Assembly: GCA_000310025.1 (NCBI GenBank)
Contig: FN649743.1
Location: forward strand, 929,312-993,311
Direction: 5' to 3'
Origin: Ectocarpus siliculosus
Lineage: Eukaryota; Sar; Phaeophyceae; Ectocarpales; Ectocarpaceae
DNA length: 64,000 nucleotides
The notes under the pieces are model-generated. The model saw only the letters and a list, made by a program, of their open reading frames with translations. It searched no databases and was not told where the DNA came from. The first letter of the stretch is position 1; every line of letters starts with the position of its first letter. The position numbers and the translations under genes are program-made. Below are positions 35,890-47,500 of the stretch, in pieces.

Positions 35890-38800
35890 ATGATGGATCG
35901 ATTGAGTTTCAGCATTTTCGCCATTGCCCAGCTCGTCACACATGCTTTTGTCCCCGCTACATTCCCGCATTTGGGTGTTCGTCGTGCAACTGGACTGCGC
36001 ATGTGTTCCTCTCCTGCTGACGAGGTGTGTACAAGTTATACCTTTAGTTGTGCAGCGCACATCGATGCGGGTCAACTTTCGTTTCTATTTGCCCATCTAT
36101 AGGTTTTTGCACTGTCTTTGCCGCGCCTCCAGGGAAGTAAATAAGGCATTATATTCCGCGACCTGTACAACGTTAGTGCATCAAGCAGCAAACATGCGCA
36201 CGCAAATCATTTCATCGTTTCAGGAGTCAGTAGCTTATGTTCTGCGACCTGTACAACGTTAGTGCATCCAGCAGCAAACATGCGCACGCAAATCATGTCA
36301 TCGTTTCAGGAGTCAGTAGCTTCAGCATGGTTGTCGATTGGTAACATACCATACGCTGTGCCTATCTATGCTCATTCCTGCGACCGAGTGCTGTTCGAGA
36401 CTATGGAATCCCCAAAATATGTAACTTAATGCCTGCCTTCTGTCGGTGGACTGCTGGGTTTGTGTTGGATATCGACTGTCGTATACGACGTAAAATACCA
36501 CACCCCCTGGACCGATTTTCAAAGCTCGATTACTCCACGACGAAGAGGATGCATAAACGAAACGGTGCATTTTCGGAGAGCTCTCGACCAGACGACTTCA
36601 ACGCCGCTTTTTCGGCGCTGCGACTCTTTCTACTTTCGATAAATCGAGCTTCGAAAATCGGTCCAGGGAGTGTTTTATCTTGTGTCGTCTGGATACGTGT
36701 GTATGGACATAGACTACGATGCGTTTGTACAACTGTTGTGTGGTTGTAGTTGTATTTGTTTTCAGCTTGTAGAATGAGGGCTTTGCTGGATGAAAGGTGA
36801 ATAACGTGCAGCACTAAGCACCTGGAACCTCCGGAGCCCGAATGAGCTCAGCGAGACGCTCAATACGATCATCGCTTTTTCTCCCAAAAGAGCTGGGAGG
36901 AAATAGGATAACAGCGGAACCGTTACTTTGAACAGCACGCACCCGGCAAACTCTTCAATGGCACCTGTTCGTGACCATGAGCCGCAAATCTTCTTCAGAA
37001 GAAAATGGCTTTGTGTGGCGGAGATGCCCACCACGTAATTGCCGATGAGGGTTGGAAACCATCGCTCGCTGCACACCAAATTACCTTACTGGCACGTTTG
37101 TGGGATGCTCACCGGCAGCCTAAAGTTGGTAACTACAGTATTGTCACAAACGCAGATAGATCATGAACAAAGGCCGTGGCACCATCACCATGTTTATGAT
37201 GGTTTAAATTACGTTCATCGAGAACCCGACCACCAGGTAGTCCTGGGGTCAAGGTGCTTCAAGAGCGACCGCTAAACCGTCTCCAGATATCCATGCCGAG
37301 CAATACATCATGTTGCGTGCACCGCGTCCAGGACGACTTCTTCGTATCCGAATTTCACCAGGAAGGCGCAGCATCTCACAACAACGGATCCGTCGTGCAC
37401 AGATTCAAGATGTCTGCAGAGTTTAGTTGCAGATTAATTGGCATCGCGCATGGAATCGAGTTTTTCCGTACTGCACACGACTCACCGAAGATGTCTTCTA
37501 TTGACATCCTCGCACAACAACGGTGCATGTTTGCGCCAGGGAATGTCGCGAGGAGAAGTATTACGCAGCGTCGCTGCAGCCTGTGTGACCGGCAGTACGG
37601 CTTGGAGTACTACGGCTGTCGGGGTATCAGCCAAGGCGCCTGCACCTGTCATGAAGCTTCCGGACGGTGAGGAACGGGCGTTTTCCTTTGGCTGAACACG
37701 ATGTTTTGTCTCCACGGCAGAGAGAAACGAAGTCAGGTCATATAAATCAAATGTTGCGACACTTTCGTAAAATTTGACGGCATACTCTGCGATCTGATTC
37801 ATCCAACAAGAAGATTTGGCGTTGTTGATAATTTGTCTTGACGAAAACTTGTCTCACGAGAACGGGAGGAAGCATCAACTGGGTATGCTGTTGGGTGCGC
37901 TCTGCAATCATGTTGAGAATGGCATCTACCAACATTCAGTTGTGAGACGCAGCCAAGCCCGCCACGTTAAGTTTCCAGCGTCGTGTTCGGAAAGTCCAAG
38001 AATGTGTCAGGTTTGACGAACTATCGGCATTGGCGTATTTCTATTTGACTCAAACGATCAGCGTGAGGGTGCAGTATGCACCAATGCTTTTAGTCTTATG
38101 CGGCTCCCTCTAGTCTTCACCCCTTGCCTTTACGCGTGGTTTGTTGCCTTCTGTGGAGCAGATGACAGTGCGAAGCCGGCACTGCGTAGCGGAGGCGAAG
38201 GAAGCATCCCACCCTTCACGGTCCTTCCATCCGGGTAATCTAAATAGCGTTTAGGTTCGTCAAATGTTTTCGGACACACGGAGTTGTTCGCCGCGCTTCC
38301 CATGAAGTCGAACAGGATGTAATTCCGTGTCTTTTCCTCCTTGCGATAGCCGCGCACCCGTTCGTGCTTGAAACTGGGAGTTCACCTCTAATACGCGCTC
38401 GTGATGACTGAAGGCTCTTTTTGCTTGCTCTGTGCGTCAGCGTAATTTAGTTGGGACAAAGGGACTGTTTCAAACCCTCCTTGTTCCACGCCGCTCGCGG
38501 TCGATTGCCCAGGGTCCAGATTACCGACATTGTTGCCGGTGATGGACCTGTTGCCGACACCGGCAAGGGTGTCACCCTGAAGTGGGTTATGCGCCGCTCG
38601 AACGGTTACTACGTCAGTTCTTCCGAGGAGGGAGGAGGCGAGCCTTTCATCTACAGGGTGAGCGAGACGCCTTTTAGGGAAAAGGCCGAGATTGACAAGC
38701 AATACACCATGGTTTCCTTGGTATGGTTCAGAATTGCGGTTGAAAGTTGAAAGTTGGGATCGGGACACAAAGTCGGTGAACCTATGTAGGGAAGGATGAT

Positions 38801-40594
38801 GTTCCTTATCCCACTGTTTGTGTATGCAAGTGTTTGAGAATTGTCCAAGGAAGAGTGGGAATTGCATTGTTCGTGTGGTGAGTGGCGGAACTGCTGGATA
38901 CTAAATGGAATCAGGCAAGGGTCTCATGCACCACGGCACGGATCTAAGAAAAAACTGCTACAAAAGTTGTTTGAGTGGTTCGCTCACGGTAAATGCTGGA
39001 AGCAGGCACAAACCGAGGTGACACAAGGAGAGAGAAGAGAAAGTTGAACAGAGAAAGTTGAACAGAGAAGGCTGATAGGAAATTACCCTGTTGCTGCTTT
39101 TTTTCCTCCCAGGTGGGTGACGCGAAGCGAGCCATCAAGGGTTTGGACGATGGGATACGAGGAATGAAAAGCGGTGGCACTCGACGTATCGTGGTACCAC
39201 CTGAGGTGAGAACTGCCTACTCTCGGGCACACCACGAACATTGGAACGTTACCTACTTCGATGACCCTGAAAGCACAATACCTCCAAGTACAGCAATGAG
39301 GTCATTGAATTGGGAGATATTCATGCTCATTCGTAAACATATCGTAGTGTGTGAGGCAATTTGCAGGACCGCCCTCGGGAGGGAGCAAGAAGAAATGTAT
39401 TCTTCCTTTGCATACGTCCTTCAACAAGACCTCTGTTGCGAAAGCCCTACCGCGTGAACGCTTAGTGTGCGGACCACCTTGTCAAGCAGATAGACAGGGA
39501 GCATGCAAGCCCTGGAGTGAACAATGGTACATATACATTCGCAGTAGAGTAGTACGTATCTAACGAACATCGTACCGTCCCAAACTAGGCTTGTTGAAAC
39601 TAGGACAGAAGAGAAACCGCCCCACCAAGTATGAGGGCATCAGCGTATGTTGCCTGGCAACCTTCCTTCATTGCTTCATATTCTGAGCAAAATTGCCGGT
39701 GTGCGTGTGTGTGCTGCTGGGTCTCTTTTGTTTTTTTTCACCCGCAATGCGCAGCTGGGCTATGTTGAAGGATGCAAGGACGGAAATCCAGGGCCGATCC
39801 CGATGGGCCTGGGACCGAAGCAGCAGATCAACACCCGCAACAAGGAGCCCCTGACCTTCGTGAGTGCTGCCAGGTTACCGGCGGTTCATGCTTGAGTTAA
39901 CCACCAGACCTTGATGGGCAATGTTTCTCCAAGAAGAGCACGCCCGTGTCTATGTATTGCAGTGTTTCAACAAGACACCGGCGTCGGCATCGCGCTTGAA
40001 GCGCTACGATAGACACCACATGCTTACCCAGCAGCAACACCTCGCTCCAACAGTGCAGACACCAATGCGTGGGGTGAGGAAAAGCTCTTGAGGCGCTAGG
40101 ATTGGTGCTGAATGGGATACATGTAGTTCATTGGGCGAGACATGACGAACAGAAACACCCAGCCGTAGACCAAACTATGGGCAGAGTGTTGGATTCGCTT
40201 CCCGATACAGTGGCCACAAGCGCTGCGGCGAGTACACCGCGGCAGCTTTGCGAGATTGCTGCAACTCCGGTTTTTGAAGACATTGCAAACTTCGACCGCT
40301 TGTTGTGACAAACACGCACGTTCACCTGTATCGATTTGTGGTATTTGTCGAAGGTAAAGAATACTTCGAGTGCTACCAGTCACCTGTCTTCCAAAACGCA
40401 TGTAAAAAAAACAATCGAGTGTTTTCCTGGCATGTATTGTAGTTCTGGGCCAGGGTGAGATACATCTTCACCGTCATGATTCGGCGTATCCCCACACCGT
40501 CATGGCTCGGCGTATCCGCATGGTTTCCAGTCCTGTCTAACCGCTGATTGTTTGCTTTGGTTGGCAGGAGGTGAAATTGACCAAGGTTCGATAA
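35890..40594 (+). CDS. Plastid (thylakoid-lumen) FKBP-type peptidyl-prolyl isomerase
   Basis: Seven in-phase exons give 234 residues: 35890-36024, 37540-37666, 38162-38234, 38513-38657, 39113-39205, 39755-39859 and 40568-40594 (TAA). The start is a signal peptide ending at 'VTHA|FVP', the ASAFAP-like plastid site, followed by a basic stretch. Exon 2 carries a second hydrophobic segment ending 'VGVSA|KAPAP', as expected for lumen transfer; a twin-arginine is not evident. The FKBP domain follows: 'FTVLPSGVQITDIVAGDGP', 'LKWVMRRSNGYYVSSS', 'AIKGLDDGIRGMKSGGTRR', 'VVPPELGY' and a final 'EVKLTKVR' strand. The tryptophan on the floor of the active site of classic FKBPs (VIxGWxxG) is Leu here (IKGLDDG), and the usual Asp/Phe pair is not obvious, so catalysis may be weak, as in many lumen FKBPs of plants. 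An upstream in-frame ATG at 35752 is less likely because it would bury the signal peptide. Confidence 0.92.
36155..36326. repeat. 86-bp tandem duplication in intron 1
   Basis: Two adjacent copies (about 36155-36240 and 36241-36326) sharing GCGACCTGTACAACGTTAGT and TCGTTTCAGGAGTCAGTAGC with few differences. Inside the first intron of the FKBP gene. Confidence 0.9.
36478..36705. mobile_element. MITE-like hairpin element
   Basis: Left arm CCTGGACCGATTTTCAAAGC at about 36506 is matched, inverted, by GCTTCGAAAATCGGTCCAGG at about 36649. Weaker pairing extends outward (GTAAAATACCACA against GTGTTTTATC). Total span about 230 bp with a loop of about 115 bp. Located in intron 1 of the FKBP gene. A related arm lies at 54268. 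Confidence 0.6.
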
Positions 40595-41519
40595 CGCGTG
40601 GAACGAAGGAGAAAGAGAAAATCTGCTGCGGCGCCAACAACCATCAGATTACTGTGCCTTTGACTGCGAACAGGGTACGCTCGTTGGCATCGAATATAAG
40701 CGTACAAGAAACTTGACTAGACATTAGGGGCTGTAAGATTCATCTTTATTGTAGGTTGTGGGCAAAACAAGGAAGAAACCGGCCTTCGTTCAGAGGCATG
40801 AGGTTATAATTTGACGGGATGTAGAGTAGAGTCGGCAGGACCGCCAAAAACGACAATCTCACGAGTGAATGCAAAATTGACAACTCGTCGGATGAAAGCA
40901 GGGGTAAGTTAAAAGTTGCGCAACCTTCATCAAAACTACCGTACGGAAGAATAACAGAAACTTTTGACGCTTTGGGGGTTCCGCCGCCGAATTGCAGCCG
41001 GTTAGTTTTAAGGCGGACGCGTCAAAACATTAACATTGCACAGAGGGTATTGGGAACCTTGGAATCGCAATATCTACTGCTTTTCGCGAGAGAGCATCCG
41101 CGAGCTTGGGGCTGGTTTTCCAGGCCTTGTCGTTTGTCGGTCAAGGGTCCATCGTGCCAATATTTGTGCAGTCTCATTCATTTAGCTAAGAATACACTGC
41201 GGCCTAGAAGGTTTAGTCTATGCGGTGACCTATCTCTCTGAATTTTCCACCGCTCACGGGAATCTTGTTGAGGGGGGCAAACAGCTGCATCAGACACAAC
41301 ATGGCCCGTGCAGATCGGGATGGGTCCATGAAATGGTTGCACATGTTGTCACGCTTGTCATCGTGATTGCGTTTGCTTCGCTCTTCGGCTTGAAAAAACA
41401 CGAACTCTGTTCGTCCGGTATCAACGAACATAGGCTACATGTACACGCCAGGAGGTCTGAACAGGTGGTACGGTCTTACCACCATCAGGCAATTCATGTG
41501 GGTACTTGGGGGGTGATCA
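40595..41519. other. Convergent intergenic region
   Basis: Between the stops of the FKBP gene (plus) and the SEL1L-like gene (minus). Probably two 3' UTRs. No gene seen. Confidence 0.5.
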
Positions 41520-44500
41520 TCAGAGCCTTCTCGCACGCCGCCTACGCCAACGTAAAAACAACACAACAAGCAGCAAGGTGGACGAGATGAGCAACAGAAC
41601 GTCTTCGGCTGCCAGCCCGATGGAGCTTATACGAAGAGGTCGGCCAGCATACGGTGTGTTGATCTCGACGTGGTTGAACACTTTCGGACCTTGCCACATA
41701 GTGCGCCAACGAGTGAAAGACTCGAATTTGTCCGAAAGCTTTGCAAGCACGAACCATTCCGGCAGCCAATCTTGCGTGCTGTTGTGGCATTCCTCGTTCT
41801 CCCGACGCTGCCAGAGGCTTGCCAACCGACCTCCGGAAGCACGGTTCAAGTACAATCTTCCCGAAACGCGCAGTGGAAAGAAGGAGACACAGAGCGACAA
41901 AGGCATCAGCCCGAACCAAGTGCACGCGAAGCACTTTTGATCAACACCTCATCAAGGTTAATTTACAGAGCCCTACCAGAAGTTGGAGAGCGGTAGAGGG
42001 AGGGCTAACATGGTGAAAGCTCGGTACCCGGAAGTTTTTTCACCTGATCTTCGCTAGAGAAATCAATAGCTGAATCGGCATCCCGGTTAGACCCTGGTCA
42101 ACGTCAGCCATTGCAGCAGGTACACTCCGAGCTTGGTCGTAGAACGTCAAAGCCTTGGCGTAATCCAGGGGAACGCCTAGGCCGTGTTCGTACAAGTATC
42201 CTGAGCAGGCGGAGGGCACACATTTAAATGGGCTGTTAGCGAGTCCTTGAGACCTAGTCCTTGAACCGCAGTATTTGGGATCGAGAAGGAGCCAGTCTCA
42301 CCTCGCGTGTGCACGATGGGAGTCCTACTTTGCGTACGTACGGGTGTTTGCCCGTGGCGACACGAGTAAACGAAAACTCACCAAGATTGTAGGTTCCGCG
42401 AAACAAGCCTGAAGAACTGGCCCTGAAATACCACCAGCACGCTAGGGTTAGCTCCCTGTGCAATACGGTAGCAGGACAAAGCGCAGGGGTGACCAACTGT
42501 AACTTGTGTTTGCAGGGCAGTCGTTCCGTACCATTCGGGCAGTATTGGAAAGCGATATTCCATGGGTCGCCCAAGACAAAAACACCTTGAAGAAAACCAA
42601 TGCTACGTGGTTTGACTTAAGCCCACGGAGCGTACGCTCTTTCCATCTGACTATTCGCTGTAATCCAGTTTCATGGATCCCTCGGTGCTACTGATAGTTG
42701 TTGGCATGGAATACACAGGTAGGCCTTGAAGGAGACAACGCCCCGAGTTCTAGTCCATCTTGTCAGCTGGCATATTGTTTGTGAATACCAAGTATTTCCT
42801 CTCATCATACTTTTGGCGAAGGGTTTTTCTACCTACCTCGGAAGTCCGGCCCTTCCGTAAAAAAAGGCGTCTCCGATCGCCAAAAACGATGGTGCGTAAC
42901 CTTTCGTGGCGGCCATGATGTGGAGCCGAACAGCCATAGTCTCTGACCACACCGGAGCAGAACGACCACCTGTGTGATGACCAAAATTGGCATGCACATA
43001 CGTCGACGAAAGTATCACGTGCACATACTTGGACGAGAGTATCACATGGAGAAAAAAATGCTTTAACTCTTATCTTCCTGGTCTGCACGTCCGACAATTC
43101 ACCTTGAAACAATTCACCGTCCAAGCGGAGCTTTCCCTCATCCAGTAGAAACGCCGCGTTGCTGGCGGCCACCTCATACCCGAGCTCTGCCGCCTGTGGA
43201 GAAATTGTCGAGGAGTGGGACTGCCGTCAACCACACGATATTGATACTTGCGTGCCTTTTTCCTGAACGATACCGAGTAAAGCACAATCGACTGACTGAC
43301 GGTTCCACGACCCGAGTTACCTCTGAGTACATAGTGAGAGCCGACAGCATATCACCCTGGAGATAGCAGTCGAACGCCAGTCGGAGTCGCCGCCCCCACG
43401 GGCCAGCCTGTATCCGACGCACGAGGTTTACCAGCAAGTGTTTTCTGAAGTAAGAGTAAGGCAAGGTGATGTTGTCAACTTCTCTTGGTTCAACTTGTGT
43501 TTGGCTATCGCTTAGAAGGAAGGTGATGAGCGAGAAGAATCACGCCGTGTTGGAAGCGAATGCGTGACGCCTCAGCAAAACATGGCACACAGATCATTCT
43601 CAAGAGGGCCATTTACGGCCGACGGTATGTACTCAACCAACATTAGACAGTTTCTCACCTGAGCCACGACAGCCAAGTACTTAGCTGTAAGCGCAGGATC
43701 ACGTTCCACGCCTATCCCCTGAGCGTACATGTACCCTAGCTCATACGCGCAATCGACGTGGCCCCACCCAGCTCCAAGCCGAAACAATTCCGCGGCACTG
43801 CGAATCAAGAAAGGGTGTATGACGTGGCTTAGATATTGTGTTGTCCAGCATGTTACCCTTGGTTGTCGTGGAAAGCGGTGCGCATCTCGTTGATATTGCG
43901 AACGAAAAAAAGCAAGTAATTTAGGGCACGCTCGGCTTGTTGTTGGGGTACCTTGTAGCAATCTATGCAGCAGAAACACACCGTTCAAGGTCTTGGTCTG
44001 TCCCGATCCCGTGAGCGAGGCAGTGGGCGGTGTTGAAGAGAGAATCAGCTTCCTGCTTCATGTTCGAGGCTCTTTCGAAATACCCGAAGGCCTTCGTCTG
44101 TTGGGATAAGACAGTTCAACGGAACACAGCCATCCACGCGTTGCGCTGTTGAAGATTTCACCTTGTGCCCAGCAGTATCGAACGAGCACAGGGAGGAAAG
44201 ACTTCTACTTCCATGCATAGCCGTGGGGTTAGTGGTGCAGTCGACCTACTTATCTACAGTATACAAAAATGACAACCCGGGCGTAGCCGACCTATGGTGG
44301 ACCTACATAGCTTCATGTTCTTCTCGTGGACCGTAGCAAATGCCGACGAACGTCTTCTATTTTAACTCCGCCATTGAACCTGATCTACACACTCATACAC
44401 ACGTTCACTGACTACTCACGAAATTTTGAGGAAGAACGTGCCCGTTGAAGTACACATATCCCAGTCCGTTCAGAGCTCGTACATAGCCTTCGGCGGCCGC

Positions 44501-47500
44501 GAGCTCGAATAGTTCCACCGCCTTCGTGTGGTTTACTTTGGTCCCTTCGCCCTTTAAGTACATGCCCTGTCATGAGTTTCAAAGGTCGGCACCATGTCGA
44601 CGAAAATCATGTCAATTTAGCGATATAGCACCAATCGTAAAGCGTTGGAAGCTTCGACACATGAGTATGCACGGCGGCGTTTTCGAGGAGAACAATAACA
44701 AACGATTGCCGTGACTAATTGTAGGCCATGCGAGTAAAAGGTTAGCAAATCCTGACCGACATCTAGCAGGCGATGGGGGCCATCCTAAAATACCTTTGAC
44801 GAAATCATACGAACAAGGAAGTGCAGTTCATCGGCTCACAAAATCGCGCTCTAGGATCACTCACCGCTGCAGCGCACCGTGCGTTGTTGCTTCCAGCATC
44901 GGAAGCTCGGTTAAAGTATTGCAGTGCTCGACTCTGATCACGAGTGACCCCCCGCGCCCCCCAGTAGTAAAGGTCACCCATAGCTTCAATGCTGGGAACA
45001 TCGCCCTGCTCCGCTCGATGAATCTGTTGTGTCATGAACATTGACAAGCCGGTTTGGTGTTCAAACGGGGTTTGAACCTGTGACGGTGCAACTACATGCT
45101 CCAGCCCTCTCCTGCAACCGGTTGTATTATGGCTGTCAGTTGCTTCACTACCTTGGCTCACGTGTGACGGTGCTTTCTTTTATGTTTCTTGATGGTTGTG
45201 TTTGTGATTACTTGTGCTTGGACTATGAATCGATACAGTAGCACAAGAGTATGATGAGTGGAAACAAGTATCCAGTCCACTGGAAGACAAGAGCAAGTTC
45301 TTCTTTCTCTTCAGCGTAATAATTTCCCGTGGCTTACAGGAAACTGTAGGCCGTCGTCGAAACGAATCCCTTTTGTGGCCTCTGTTTTTCGTACAAGGAC
45401 CTAGTCTGTTCACCTGGTACTGAAGGGCGTCGTCGTCTTCTCCTTTTTGCCCGACCTCCACAACGGCTTCGTTCGCTGCTGTCAGGCGTTGCATCTCGAG
45501 TATAGGCTGCTTACCCACAAGGTGGTATTCGGCGTGCGCTTTGTCGCATACACATGCAAGGTAGTAAGCTGCCGTCTCCAGATCGAGTTGTACCCCATTT
45601 CCTTGGAGATACCTGCTCACGCAGCGTGCACGAGAAACGCCAAGACCACAAGGGTTTCACACGCTTTTAGGAGGCGATACGGGAGGACGTTTGGCAAGAT
45701 CTCATTGGGTTGCGCCCAACCCGTTTTTCTCGATCCACCACACGAGCCAAGGTGGAATTAGCCCTCTACCGACTGGTGTATCTTACCTTAAACCCAGGGC
45801 TAACTGTGCTTCGAAGTAACCACCGACCGCCGCGAAGTGGAGTAAGGCGATAGCCCTTGAAGTGGTCGGCACTTTCCACCTTTTCAGACTCCCTCTGTCG
45901 CTGTCCTCTTCGCGAGTGGTGTTTGCTGCGCTTGTCCATTGGTCAAGTACCGCGGCACCGACCCCGACGCCGGCAAGATGCTGGGTTGCTGGAGAAACTC
46001 GGTACGATTGACACCTCGCGCAATCTGCCAGAAACCGGATGGTAGCTGCGCTAAGCGCGTAGATTCGGCGATGAGCTTACTACTACAACGGTTGCCTCTA
46101 GACCCTCAATGATCTTCTACCCAGGAACAATCGCTGATGAAAATTCAAGACCGTGTTCCTCAAGTATTGTTCTTCCGTCACAGTTGTCCCACCTGCGATT
46201 GATCGATCGTGTGCGGCAGTGCCACCAAGCCCGCTTAGCATTGTCGTCGCGAGCATATATGCCGCCCGGAAAGATCCGCCTAGCACTGCCAGCTCGAGTT
46301 GATCAACTACGACTCTTGCCCCACCATCATTCCATTGTGCCACGGCGGTCGCTCGTGCCTCTAGCTCCGTTTCTCTTCCGCATCTCGCAGCATTTTCCCC
46401 GTCGAGCTGCTCTCGCCCAGTCAGAAGAAGCGAAGCGTACCTGTTTTTTGGGCAGTTTCGAGCAACCATTGGGCGAGGAGCAAGAACGTTTATCTCCTTT
46501 GTCCTCGGCTCTCACTACTATTGGGCAGGCCGGCGTACTGTTGGAGCGGTTTCTATAGGCGCCACGTGCGCGTCTAACCTCCAAAGTCACACGAGCAACA
46601 CCCCTTGGCTTCGACTACTTCTACTGTGGTGTCACACTTGCAGATTATCCAGACACGTAAGAGGCAGGTATTTCGCCAATTCAAAACCTGGACCATCCTG
46701 AGCATGTTTTGTGCACACCTTACTCGTGATTCGACGTGCCCGGCTTCGCTGGCAACTCGGTACAAGTCAAGGCGTTCGGCGAACGCCTTGCAAAGATCCG
46801 TTGCTGCCACTGCTGCCTCATAAGCAGAGCGTCCGAGCTCTAGGTGGGATGGATCTGACCAGATCGTCTCTGTCTCTTCAACCCAAAGACCACCTTGACT
46901 ACGACACCGTAAATTGCGTGACGCGGGACGGTGTTCGGCGTTCAGTGTTTAGGTGATGCAGAGAAAAGGCAGTTGGTACATGATATGCAAGCGCTTCTCG
47001 AGTCGCAGACGTTCAACCGTTAACCTCTTCGTCGTCGGTAAACGGAACTTCAATAAACTTGGGAGGTATCAATTGTTGAATCTATTCAAACTCACGTCGA
47101 AGTTGTCTGCATCCTCGATGTCATGGAAACAATGGCGTGAATTGAAGAATAGCGAGATGCCAAAGCAGTCGACGCTTCACGGAGAAATAGAGGCTTTGAT
47201 GCCTGAAATACGGCGTCGACCTGATCTGGAGAAAGCGCCCCCTTCCACAGCCGCACCAAGGAAACTAGAGACCTGGGCATAGGACATACAAACGCGGCAG
47301 GTGAAAGAGACGCCTAGTATTGTAAGAGGGGGTGAGCTCCTGCTCGAGACGTTGAGGCCGTTCCGACTTCGACCCCCTAAATGTCCTTGTCCAAAGCAAG
47401 TTGAACCGACTCTCGAACCTGCCGTCGGGAGACGAGGAACAGCACAAGACAAAGTAGTTCAGCCGAACGCGAGGACGAATCGGTTCGGACTGCACCGCGA

